The notes under the pieces: generated by a model
The model's input: the letters and a program-made list of their open reading frames with translations, nothing else
Told to the model about the DNA's origin: nothing
The model's database searches: none
In this document: positions 34,540 through 42,339 of the stretch, in pieces
Layout of the letters: each line of letters begins with the position of its first letter
Position numbering within the stretch: the first letter of the stretch is position 1
Position numbers and translations under genes: made by a program
Source of the DNA: Candidatus Afararchaeum irisae
Lineage (GTDB): Archaea > Halobacteriota > Halobacteria > Halobacteriales > Afararchaeaceae
Length of the DNA: 64,000 bases
Reading direction: 5' to 3'
Assembly: GCA_034190545.1 (NCBI GenBank)
Contig: JAXIOF010000001.1
Span: 1-64,000, forward strand

Positions 34540-36246
34540 ATGTTTGATGATGAAGAACTCGACGAGATAAAACAGGAACGCGAGGACTGGGAGGAAGAGA
34601 CACTCGGTCCGGTTCTCGACTCGTACGGCGAACGCAAGGACGAGTTCGCTACCGTCTCGAACCTCGAAGTCGACCGTCTCTACACACCCGAGGACATAGA
34701 CCACCTCGACTACAACGACGACATAGGCTTCCCCGGTGAGGAGCCCTTCACGCGTGGAGTCTACCCGACGATGTACCGCGGACGTTTCTGGACGATGCGC
34801 CAGTTCGCGGGATTCGGAACCGTCGAGGAGACCAACGAGAGGTTCCATTACCTCCTCGAAAACGGACAGACGGGTCTCTCGACGGCTTTCGACATGCCTT
34901 CTCTGATGGGACGTGACTCCGACGACCCGATGAGTGAGGGTGAGGTCGGAAAGGAAGGCTGTGCAGTCGACACTCTGAGGGACATGGAGATACTCTTCGA
35001 CGAGATACCCCTCGAAGACGTCACCGTCTCGTTCACCATAAACCCGAGTGCGGCTGTCATATACGGCATGTTCGTCGCGCTCGCCGACAAGCGCGGTGTC
35101 GACAGGGAGAAGCTCAACGGGACATTCCAGAACGACATGTTCAAGGAGTTCATCGCACAGAAGGAGTGGGTCATACCCCCGCGTCCCGCTATAGACCTCG
35201 TCGTCGACACCATAGAGTTCGCGACGAACCAGAACCCCAAGATAAAGCCCGTCTCGATCTCGGGATACCATATCCGTGAGGCAGGTACGACGGCGATACA
35301 GGAGCTCGCCTTCACGCTCGCAGACGGATTCGGATACGTTGAGGCGTGCATGGAACGTGGAATGGACGTCGACGACTTCGCTCCTCAGCTCTCGTTCTTC
35401 TTCAACTCGCACAACTCGATGTTCGAGGAGATCGCGAAGTTCCGCGCCGCGAGGAAGATCTGGGCGGACAAGATGGACGAGTGGTACGACGCCGAGGACA
35501 TAGAGTCGAGGAGACTCAAGTTCCACACACAGACAGCGGGACAGTCACTCACCGCACAGCAACCTCTCAACAACGTCGTCAGGACGACGATACAGGCACT
35601 CGCGGGAGTCCTCGGAGGCACTCAGTCGCTCCACACTAACAGCTACGACGAGGCTCTCGCACTTCCGAGTGAGGAGGCGGTCAAGGTCGCTCTCAGGACA
35701 CAGCAGATCATCGCACACGAGTCGGGAGCCGCCGACGTCGTCGATCCCCTCGGAGGCTCGTACTTCGTCGAGTCGCTCACCGACGAGGTCTACGAGAAGA
35801 CGATGGACTACATCGACCACATCAAGGAGCTCGGAGACGGCTCCGTCCTAGAGGGTATCTTTGTCGGACTCGACGAGGGATGGTTCCAGAAGGAGACACA
35901 CGAGTCCGCCTTCGAGTACCAGCAGAGGGTCGAGAGCGGCGACGAGGTCGTCGTCGGTGTCAACAAGTACGTCGAGGAAGAGGACGACCAGGACATCGAC
36001 ATACTCCACGTCGACGAACAGGAGGCGTACGAGACACAGATCAACCGTCTCAACGAGGTCAAGGAGGAGAGAGACGACGAGGCTGTCGACGAGGCACTCG
36101 AAGACCTGCGTGAGGCTATCGAGAACGACGAGAACACGATGCCTTACATAGTCGCCGCGGTCAAGGAGTACGCCACGATGGGCGAGATAATGGGAGTCTT
36201 CAAGGACATACACGGAGCCTACCACGAGAGCAAGCTGAGAGCGTAA
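34540..36246 (+). CDS. Methylmalonyl-CoA mutase, large catalytic subunit
   Basis: Catalytic domain of the archaeal two-subunit methylmalonyl-CoA mutase, 568 residues. YPTMYRGRFWTMRQFAGFGT, GQTGLSTAFDMPSLMGRD and ISGYHIREAGTTAIQELAFTLADGFGY are diagnostic substrate-barrel motifs; the B12-binding small subunit is not fused and is not in the window. It carries propionyl-CoA products to succinyl-CoA. A start four residues upstream is possible, but ATG 34540 fits the TATA spacing. Confidence 0.93.
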   Translation: MFDDEELDEIKQEREDWEEETLGPVLDSYGERKDEFATVSNLEVDRLYTPEDIDHLDYNDDIGFPGEEPFTRGVYPTMYRGRFWTMRQFAGFGTVEETNERFHYLLENGQTGLSTAFDMPSLMGRDSDDPMSEGEVGKEGCAVDTLRDMEILFDEIPLEDVTVSFTINPSAAVIYGMFVALADKRGVDREKLNGTFQNDMFKEFIAQKEWVIPPRPAIDLVVDTIEFATNQNPKIKPVSISGYHIREAGTTAIQELAFTLADGFGYVEACMERGMDVDDFAPQLSFFFNSHNSMFEEIAKFRAARKIWADKMDEWYDAEDIESRRLKFHTQTAGQSLTAQQPLNNVVRTTIQALAGVLGGTQSLHTNSYDEALALPSEEAVKVALRTQQIIAHESGAADVVDPLGGSYFVESLTDEVYEKTMDYIDHIKELGDGSVLEGIFVGLDEGWFQKETHESAFEYQQRVESGDEVVVGVNKYVEEEDDQDIDILHVDEQEAYETQINRLNEVKEERDDEAVDEALEDLREAIENDENTMPYIVAAVKEYATMGEIMGVFKDIHGAYHESKLRA

Positions 36247-36320
36247 AGTAGTATATAAGAGTAGAGTTCTCTTCTCTCTTCATCTCATCTTCTTCTCTTT
36301 TCTGCTCTATTCACGTTTAT
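36247..36320. other. Pyrimidine-rich convergent gap between mutase and TFB genes
   Basis: Bases 36267-36311 are almost all C and T on the plus strand, in a TTCTCTTCTC pattern, between two convergent stops. This could be the shared termination zone, with pyrimidine tracts promoting release of the mutase transcript. No gene is seen. Confidence 0.4.
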
Positions 36321-37298
36321 TTATACTGCAGCGCCGATGTGCTCCGCCTGCTCCTGGTAACGGTTACGTATCGTAACCTCGGTGATGTCGGCGACCTCGG
36401 CGATCTCCTGCTGAGTCCTCTTCTCGTTTGTGAGCATCGAGGCGAGGTATATCGCGGCGGCGGCGTATCCCTTTGGCGACTTGCCGCTTGCGAGTCCCTG
36501 TTCCGACGTCTCACGTATAATCTTCTTCGCCCTCTCCTCGACCTCGGAGCTGAGCTCAAGCTCTGAGGCTATACGGGGCACGAACTCGACGGGGTCGGTC
36601 GGACCGATTTCGAGTCCGAGCTCACGCATTATGTACCTGTAGGTCCTCGCCAGCTCCTTCTCGTCGACACGTGAGACCTCGGCGACCTCGTCTATCGACC
36701 TGGGTATGCTTCCCTGTCTCAGCGCGGCGTAGAGTGCGGCGGCTGCGACGCCCTCTATTGAACGTCCCGGGAGGAGATCCTCGTCTACGGCACGTCTCTG
36801 TATCATCGAGGCGACCTCACGCGTGTTCTCGGGGACGTTGAGCGCACTTCCCATCCTGTCTATCTCTCCGAGAGCGTACCTCAGACCACGCTCCTTGCCC
36901 TTAGCCTGCGACCTCTTGTGCCACTTACGCAGCCTCTTCATCTGGGCGCGCTTGTTCGACGAGAGCGAGTTGCCGAATGCGTCCTTGTCCTGCCAGTCGA
37001 TCTCTGTCGAGAGACCCTTGTCGTGCATCTTCTCAGTACGCGGCGCGCCTACACGTGCCTTCGAGTCCCTCTCCTCCGAGTCGAATGCCCTCCACTCGGG
37101 ACCCTGGTCGATATGCCCCTCGTCGACTACGAGACCACAGTCCTGACAGACGGTCTCTCCCCTCTCAGGATCTTCTATGAGGCTGTCGGAGCCACACTCG
37201 GGACACTCCAACTCCTCTGACTCCTTGTTCACCTCCTCTGTCTCGTCCTCTTCGTCTCTCTCGTATGTTCTTATTGATGTTGATGTGTTATTGACCAT
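36321..37298 (-). CDS. tfb: Transcription initiation factor IIB
   Basis: A 325-residue archaeal TFB that bridges TBP-DNA and RNA polymerase. The zinc ribbon uses C32, C35, C51 and C54 (CPECGSDSL ... CQDCGLVVD). The B-reader/linker is WRAFDSEERDSKARVGAPRTEKMHDKGLSTEIDW, and two cyclin folds follow (GSALNVPENTREVASMIQRRAVDEDLLPGRSIEGVAAAALYAALRQ, then ASELELSSEVEERAKKI to the end). A palindromic TTTAAA lies 26-36 bases before the start. Only one TFB is seen here; haloarchaea often have several. Confidence 0.95.
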   Translation of the reverse strand: MVNNTSTSIRTYERDEEDETEEVNKESEELECPECGSDSLIEDPERGETVCQDCGLVVDEGHIDQGPEWRAFDSEERDSKARVGAPRTEKMHDKGLSTEIDWQDKDAFGNSLSSNKRAQMKRLRKWHKRSQAKGKERGLRYALGEIDRMGSALNVPENTREVASMIQRRAVDEDLLPGRSIEGVAAAALYAALRQGSIPRSIDEVAEVSRVDEKELARTYRYIMRELGLEIGPTDPVEFVPRIASELELSSEVEERAKKIIRETSEQGLASGKSPKGYAAAAIYLASMLTNEKRTQQEIAEVADITEVTIRNRYQEQAEHIGAAV

Positions 37299-37322
37299 TA
37301 CACTTATACATTAGTGCCCGAG

Positions 37323-37334
37323 ACATTTAAATGT
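37323..37334 (-). promoter_or_regulatory. TATA box for tfb
   Basis: ACATTTAAATGT, a perfect palindrome, is 25-36 bases before the TFB start at 37298. Confidence 0.5.
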
Positions 37335-37362
37335 GTCGGTGACCTTGGGTAAATGTCACCGT

Positions 37363-38250
37363 CTAACGCACGGTTATGACGGGGACGTCTGAGGTCTCGA
37401 TCATCTTCCTCGTAGTGCTTCCGAGCATCACACCCGAAGACGACCCTCCGTGTGATCCCATCGTGACTATGTCGACGTCGTGGCTCTCGGCGTAGTCGAG
37501 TATCTCGTCGTAGGGGGTACCCTCACGTAACGCAGTCGTGACGCTCAGACCCTCGGAGTCGGCTGTCTCACGTAGCTCTTCGAGGGACTTCTCGCCGCCC
37601 TGTTTGAGACCTCCCACGATACTTCTCGGTAGGTCGGCGTTCTGTGACAGCTCGGTGTCGACGACGTAGACGACGTGGAGTCTCGCACCGTACTTCTTCG
37701 CCATCCCCATACCGTGTTCGGCTGCGTCTCTTGCCTCGTCGCTTCCGTCCGTCGGCACAAGGACGGAGTCGTAAGACGGCGGCTCTTCTATCCTGTTCCT
37801 CTCGGACTCGGCTCCGACTCCGACTCCGTTTCTCACTGTCATCACAGGTACGTCCGACCGTCTCACGACCCTCTCGGTGGTGCTTCCGAGTATGAACCTC
37901 TCACGTCCGCTCTTCGCGCTCGTACCCATGGCTATGAGGTCGACGTCGTTCCCGGCGGCGTAATCGAGTATCTCCTCGTGAGCCACCCCCGTCCTCACGA
38001 CGGGTCTCGCCTCGACTCCATTCTCCTCGGCTTCCTCGACTACTTCGCGCGTCGCCTCACGTCCCTTACTCTCGAACTCCTCGATTATGTCGTGTCTCTC
38101 GCCGGTCTCGACGGGTATTCCGCCGTTGACGTCGGCTACGTATATCGGAACCACCTCGGCGTCGTGCCTCTCGGCTACTGAGAGGGCGTGTTCGACGGCG
38201 GTGTGTGCCGTCTCGGTTCCGTCGGTCGGGACGAGTATCCTATCGTACAT
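37363..38250 (-). CDS. Tandem universal stress protein
   Basis: A 295-residue protein made of two USP domains. The first (about 1-143) starts MYDRILVPTDGTETAHTAVEHAL and has the ATP loop GTSAKSGRERFILGSTTERVVRRSDVPVMTVR. The second (about 156-295) starts YDSVLVPTDGSDEARDAAEHGM and has GSHGGSSSGVMLGSTTRKMIETSDVPVITVR. Both loops keep GxxGx(9)GS, so both sites may bind ATP. Start taken at ATG 38250; divergent from the FAD oxidase gene. Confidence 0.9.
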   Translation of the reverse strand: MYDRILVPTDGTETAHTAVEHALSVAERHDAEVVPIYVADVNGGIPVETGERHDIIEEFESKGREATREVVEEAEENGVEARPVVRTGVAHEEILDYAAGNDVDLIAMGTSAKSGRERFILGSTTERVVRRSDVPVMTVRNGVGVGAESERNRIEEPPSYDSVLVPTDGSDEARDAAEHGMGMAKKYGARLHVVYVVDTELSQNADLPRSIVGGLKQGGEKSLEELRETADSEGLSVTTALREGTPYDEILDYAESHDVDIVTMGSHGGSSSGVMLGSTTRKMIETSDVPVITVR

Positions 38251-38274
38251 ACTGGGCTTACTACAACTCCACTC

Positions 38275-38320
38275 CCTAAATAAGTCATCCCCGCTTCGGG
38301 AGCCATCACTCATCTTTTAT
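38275..38320. promoter_or_regulatory. Divergent TATA-like boxes, UspA / FAD oxidase
   Basis: Minus-strand ACTTATTTAG (about 38276-38285) is 25-35 bases before the UspA ATG at 38250. Plus-strand CTTTTATTCT (about 38314-38323) is 22-31 bases before the ATG at 38345. Confidence 0.4.
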
Positions 38321-38344
38321 TCTGAGGGCTTCGTAGACACACGT

Positions 38345-41317
38345 ATGTCAGAGATTCCCTCCGATCCCCGCGCCGACTATACCTATACTTCCAACTCTGC
38401 TTCGGACATTCCCTCATCTGTCGAGTCCATGAAGGATGAGTTCGACTGTGAGGTACGTCTCGACGACTTCTCACGCAGTCTCTACGCGACCGACGCGAGC
38501 ATATACGAGGAGACGCCCATAGCGGTTACTTTCCCTGAATCGACCGAAGACGTCTCGGACATACTCGACTACTGTTCCCGTAACTCTATACCCGTTCTTC
38601 CGAGGGGTGGCGGAACCAGCCTCGCGGGTCAGGCGGTCAACGAGGCGGTCGTCCTCGATTTCACGCGCCGCATGGACTCTGTCGTCGACGTAGACACCGA
38701 ATCGCGCACCGCGACTGTCGAGGCGGGAGCCGTAGTCGAGGAACTCAACACGCGTCTCGAAGACCACGGTCTCAAGTTCGCGCCCGATCCCGCGTGGAGG
38801 GACAAAAGTACGGTAGGAGGCGCGATAGGCAACAACAGTACAGGGTCGCACTCCCTCAAGTACGGAAAGACTGGAGCCTACATAGAGAGATCTGAGGTCG
38901 TACTCGCCGACGGAACCGTAACGACCTTCGGCGAGATCAGACTCGAAGAGCTACGTGAGAAAGCCGACCCCGACGGCGACCTCGAAGAACGGATCTACGA
39001 AGAGGTCTTGCGTACTATAGACGAAGAGTCGGAGACAGTCGAGGAGACGTACCCAGACCTCAAGAGGAACGTCTCGGGATACAGCCTCGACCGTCTCGTC
39101 GAAGAAGCGAAGCACGGAAAGGTCAACCTCGCGCGTCTTCTCGCTGGAAGTGAGGGAACACTCGGTGTTGTGACGCGTGCGACCCTCTCACTCGAAGAGA
39201 TTCCCGCCGAGAAGTCAGCCGTTCTTCTTAGCTACTCCGATCTCTCCGACGCACTCAAGGACGTCTCGGATGTACTCGACCACGACCCCGCCGCAGTCGA
39301 GGTTCTCGACGATGTCCTGATAGACCTCGCACGTGACACAGACGAGTTCTCGGGTGTGGTCGAGATGCTCCCCGACGGAACCTCGTCTGTACTCCTTACT
39401 GAGTTCTACGCCGAGGATGACTCCGAGGCGAGGCGCAAGGTCGAGTCGCTCGTCGACGACAGGCTGGGTAACCGCGCATTCGACCATCTCGAAGCCTACG
39501 ACGACGACAGACGCGAGAGGTTCTGGAAGCTCAGAAAGAGCGGTCTGCCTATACTCCTGTCGCGCACGACCGACGAGAAGCATATCAGCTTCATAGAGGA
39601 CACCGCCGTCCGTCCCGAAGACCTACCCGAGTATGTCTCGGAGTTCGAGGAGATACTCGAAGACCACGGCACCTTCGCTAGCTTCTACGCCCATGCCGGA
39701 CCCGGCTGTCTCCACATACGTCCTCTCGTGAACACAAAGACCAACGACGGCGTCGAGAAGATGGAGTCGATAGCTGACGAAGTTACAGACCTCGTCGTCG
39801 AGTACGGCGGATCGGTCTCGGGGGAACACGGCGATGGAAGGGCGAGGACCCAGTGGAACTCGAAGCTCTACGGCGACGAAGTCTGGGAGATCTTCAGAGA
39901 CCTCAAGTCCGCCTTCGACCCTGACTGGATACTCAACCCCGGACAGGTCTGTGGCGACGTGAGTATGACCGATAGTCTCAGACACGGCTCCGACTACTCC
40001 CTCGACGCTGGTTCCGAATCCGACTCCGACACCGACTTCGAGACATCGCTCAACTGGGACAACGAAAATGGCTTCGAGGGGATGGTCGAGCTCTGCCACG
40101 GCTGTGGCGGATGCCGAGGTAAGCAGGAGACTACGGGAGGTGTGATGTGTCCGACCTACAGAGCGTCGGAGGAGGAGATAACTTCGACGCGCGGTAGGGC
40201 GAATCTCCTCAGACGTGCTATGTCGGGAGACCTCGACGCCGACGCCTTCGACACCGAGTTCATGGCTGAAGTAATGGATCTGTGTATCGGCTGTAAGGGC
40301 TGTGCGACTGACTGTCCGAGCGGCGTCGACATGGCGAAGATGAAGGCGGAGATAGAGAACGAGTACCACGACAGACACGGTGCGTCGCTCAGGGAGAGGA
40401 TATTTGCGAACCCGGATAAGTTCCTCTCGCTCGGTAGCACGTTCGCTCCTGTCTCGAACCTCGTCACACAGATTCCGGGAGCGCGTTATCTCTTGGAGAA
40501 GACAGTCGGTATCGCACGTGAACGTCCCCTCCCGGAGTTCGAGAGAGAGACGTTCGAGGACAGATTCCCGTCGTCCCGTGTCTCCAAGTCGGAAGCCGAG
40601 GCGAAGGCGGTTCTCGTCGTCGATCCCCAGACCAACTACACAAAGCCCGAGGTGGGGATCGCGGCGGTCGACGTCCTAGAGTCGCTCGGTGTCCACGTCG
40701 ATATACGTACAGATCCGACAGGACGTGCGGCGTACTCACAGGGCTTCGTAGACGGGACCCGTGCGACCGCTGAGGATAACGTCTCGGATCTGGGTACACG
40801 TGTCTCGGAGGGATGGGATGTCGTCGCACTCGAACCCTCCGACGCAGTTATGTTACAGTCCGACTATCTGGATCTGATCGCGCGAGACGAAGCCGAAGTC
40901 AGAGCCGAAGTCGAGAGGGTCGCGTCTAACACGTACGGCTTCTTCGAGTACGTCGACACCGTCCTCAAAACTCTCCCCGACAGCGAGGACTCTGCGTCTC
41001 AGAAACTCGTCTACCACGGACACTGCCACCAGAAGGCTGCGAAGAAGGATCACCACGCTCTAAACGTCTTGGACGAGGTGGGCTACGAAGTTGAAGACCT
41101 CGACTCGGGATGCTGTGGCATGGCGGGGAGCTTCGGCTACGAGTCGGAACATTACTCGATGAGTGCCGCGATAGGCGAGATACTCCTCGATCAGATAGAG
41201 ACGTCCGACGGCGACGTAGTCGTAGCACCCGGGGCGTCTTGCAGGACTCAGCTTGAGGAGTACGACGGCGAAGTAGTACATCCCGTCTTCAAGCTCTCCG
41301 AAGCCTTATTGAATTAG
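38345..41317 (+). CDS. Fused FAD-linked and Fe-S D-2-hydroxyacid (D-lactate) dehydrogenase-like oxidase
   Basis: A 990-residue fusion. Residues about 55-235 are a PCMH-type FAD domain (VLPRGGGTSLAGQAVNEAVVLD, AIGNNSTGSHSLKYGKT). Residues about 290-545 are the FAD-oxidase C-terminal cap (HAGPGCLHIRPLV, SGEHGDGRARTQW). Two 4Fe-4S clusters follow, CHGCGGCRGKQ from about 583 and CIGCKGCATDCP from about 646. The end is a GlpC/HdrD-type cysteine-rich region with HGHCHQKA (about 893) and GCCGMAG (about 922). This layout matches membrane-associated D-lactate/D-2-hydroxyglutarate dehydrogenases that feed electrons to quinone. Substrate not known. Start at ATG 38345, not an earlier basic extension. Confidence 0.9.
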   Translation: MSEIPSDPRADYTYTSNSASDIPSSVESMKDEFDCEVRLDDFSRSLYATDASIYEETPIAVTFPESTEDVSDILDYCSRNSIPVLPRGGGTSLAGQAVNEAVVLDFTRRMDSVVDVDTESRTATVEAGAVVEELNTRLEDHGLKFAPDPAWRDKSTVGGAIGNNSTGSHSLKYGKTGAYIERSEVVLADGTVTTFGEIRLEELREKADPDGDLEERIYEEVLRTIDEESETVEETYPDLKRNVSGYSLDRLVEEAKHGKVNLARLLAGSEGTLGVVTRATLSLEEIPAEKSAVLLSYSDLSDALKDVSDVLDHDPAAVEVLDDVLIDLARDTDEFSGVVEMLPDGTSSVLLTEFYAEDDSEARRKVESLVDDRLGNRAFDHLEAYDDDRRERFWKLRKSGLPILLSRTTDEKHISFIEDTAVRPEDLPEYVSEFEEILEDHGTFASFYAHAGPGCLHIRPLVNTKTNDGVEKMESIADEVTDLVVEYGGSVSGEHGDGRARTQWNSKLYGDEVWEIFRDLKSAFDPDWILNPGQVCGDVSMTDSLRHGSDYSLDAGSESDSDTDFETSLNWDNENGFEGMVELCHGCGGCRGKQETTGGVMCPTYRASEEEITSTRGRANLLRRAMSGDLDADAFDTEFMAEVMDLCIGCKGCATDCPSGVDMAKMKAEIENEYHDRHGASLRERIFANPDKFLSLGSTFAPVSNLVTQIPGARYLLEKTVGIARERPLPEFERETFEDRFPSSRVSKSEAEAKAVLVVDPQTNYTKPEVGIAAVDVLESLGVHVDIRTDPTGRAAYSQGFVDGTRATAEDNVSDLGTRVSEGWDVVALEPSDAVMLQSDYLDLIARDEAEVRAEVERVASNTYGFFEYVDTVLKTLPDSEDSASQKLVYHGHCHQKAAKKDHHALNVLDEVGYEVEDLDSGCCGMAGSFGYESEHYSMSAAIGEILLDQIETSDGDVVVAPGASCRTQLEEYDGEVVHPVFKLSEALLN

Positions 41318-41347
41318 ATTTATGGAGGCGTGACACGTACTTGGTTC

Positions 41348-41551
41348 ATGTCCTACATCGAGCGGCTCCGAGACAAACCCATAAACATCGCGTACGTAGG
41401 CGTCGCAGTCTTCTTCCTAAACCACGTCTTTGAGGTCTTCCTGTCCAAGTACGTCTCGTACGCCCTAATGGGAATAGCACTCCTGCTGTTCGCGTACGGA
41501 GTCTACGGAAACATCAGCTCGTCTTCCCCCAGAGACGACTCGTCGGCTTAG
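41348..41551 (+). CDS. Small two-helix membrane protein
   Basis: A 67-residue protein with two transmembrane segments (about 14-30 and 35-53) separated by SKYVSY, and a Ser/Asp tail. No family recognised. It follows the oxidase by 30 bases on the same strand and could be a membrane anchor for it, which is inference. Confidence 0.5.
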   Translation: MSYIERLRDKPINIAYVGVAVFFLNHVFEVFLSKYVSYALMGIALLLFAYGVYGNISSSSPRDDSSA

Positions 41552-41599
41552 AGAGAGAAGCGAACTGCTTAATCCACAGCGCGTCTATATACAGCGTCA

Positions 41600-42313
41600 G
41601 TGTTCCCCATAATCGTCCTCGCGGTCGCCCTGGGAGTCGGAGGGGGGCTTCTCGTAGCCTACTTCCTGAGCTACGTCTCCGCTTACTTCCGAAGAGCACT
41701 CTACGGAGACCCCGGTCACGAGAGTCAGACCTGGACGTGGAGAGGACGTGACCCAACAGGAAAGACCGAGGACGACCTCAGACGTGAGTCCTACGAGAGA
41801 ATAGAGAAGTTCCTCCGGAGACACGGCTACGACTACGTCTCCGAGAAGGAGTTCGACATCGAGGGTCAGACGGTGACGGCACCCTACTACATACTCGACG
41901 ACGAAATAGCCGTCTTCCTCGACGACTGGCACGACGAGTACCTCGTGTCGAGCACGGGTGTCAGTACTGTACTCATAGGCTTATACGACACTGACCAGTA
42001 CACTGCACTCAGAAGAGCACTCGGTATCGAGGAGGACTGGCGCGACGAGATCTACTTCGAGGACGACGACGAGATCTCGGATCTCCGTGTCCTCGGGCTC
42101 GAACCCGATACCCAAGGAAGCCAAAGCCAGGACAGTGACGGAGACAGTGACAGTGACATGGATATAACCGCAGACGAGGTCAGAGAAGCCTACAGGGAGC
42201 GAATAAAGGAGACACATCCCGACCTCAACGACTCCGACGACGCAGACGAGGAGTTCATGCGTGTCCAGGAGGCGTACGAGAGCCTGATGGAGGAGCGTGA
42301 GGCAGAACCGTAA
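41600..42313 (+). CDS. Membrane-anchored J-domain protein
   Basis: A 237-residue protein starting at GTG 41600. An N-terminal transmembrane helix (MFPIIVLAVALGVGGGLLVAYFL) is followed by an unknown cytoplasmic domain of about 120 residues, an acidic Ser/Asp/Gln linker and a C-terminal truncated J domain with the HPD tripeptide at 206-208 (KETHPDLND) and FMRVQEAYESLM. The J domain would stimulate DnaK at the membrane. A TATA-like GCTTAATC is 26-33 bases upstream. The middle domain is not recognised. Confidence 0.75.
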   Translation: MFPIIVLAVALGVGGGLLVAYFLSYVSAYFRRALYGDPGHESQTWTWRGRDPTGKTEDDLRRESYERIEKFLRRHGYDYVSEKEFDIEGQTVTAPYYILDDEIAVFLDDWHDEYLVSSTGVSTVLIGLYDTDQYTALRRALGIEEDWRDEIYFEDDDEISDLRVLGLEPDTQGSQSQDSDGDSDSDMDITADEVREAYRERIKETHPDLNDSDDADEEFMRVQEAYESLMEEREAEP

Positions 42314-42339
42314 TTAGTCTCTGTCACCAATCTCCTTTA

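Noticed and set aside
34531-35526. 331-codon minus-strand ORF
   Set aside because: Antisense of methylmalonyl-CoA mutase; no motifs. GC-rich codons leave long antisense frames open.
39623-40378. 251-codon minus-strand ORF
   Set aside because: Antisense of the FAD/Fe-S fusion gene with no recognisable domain.
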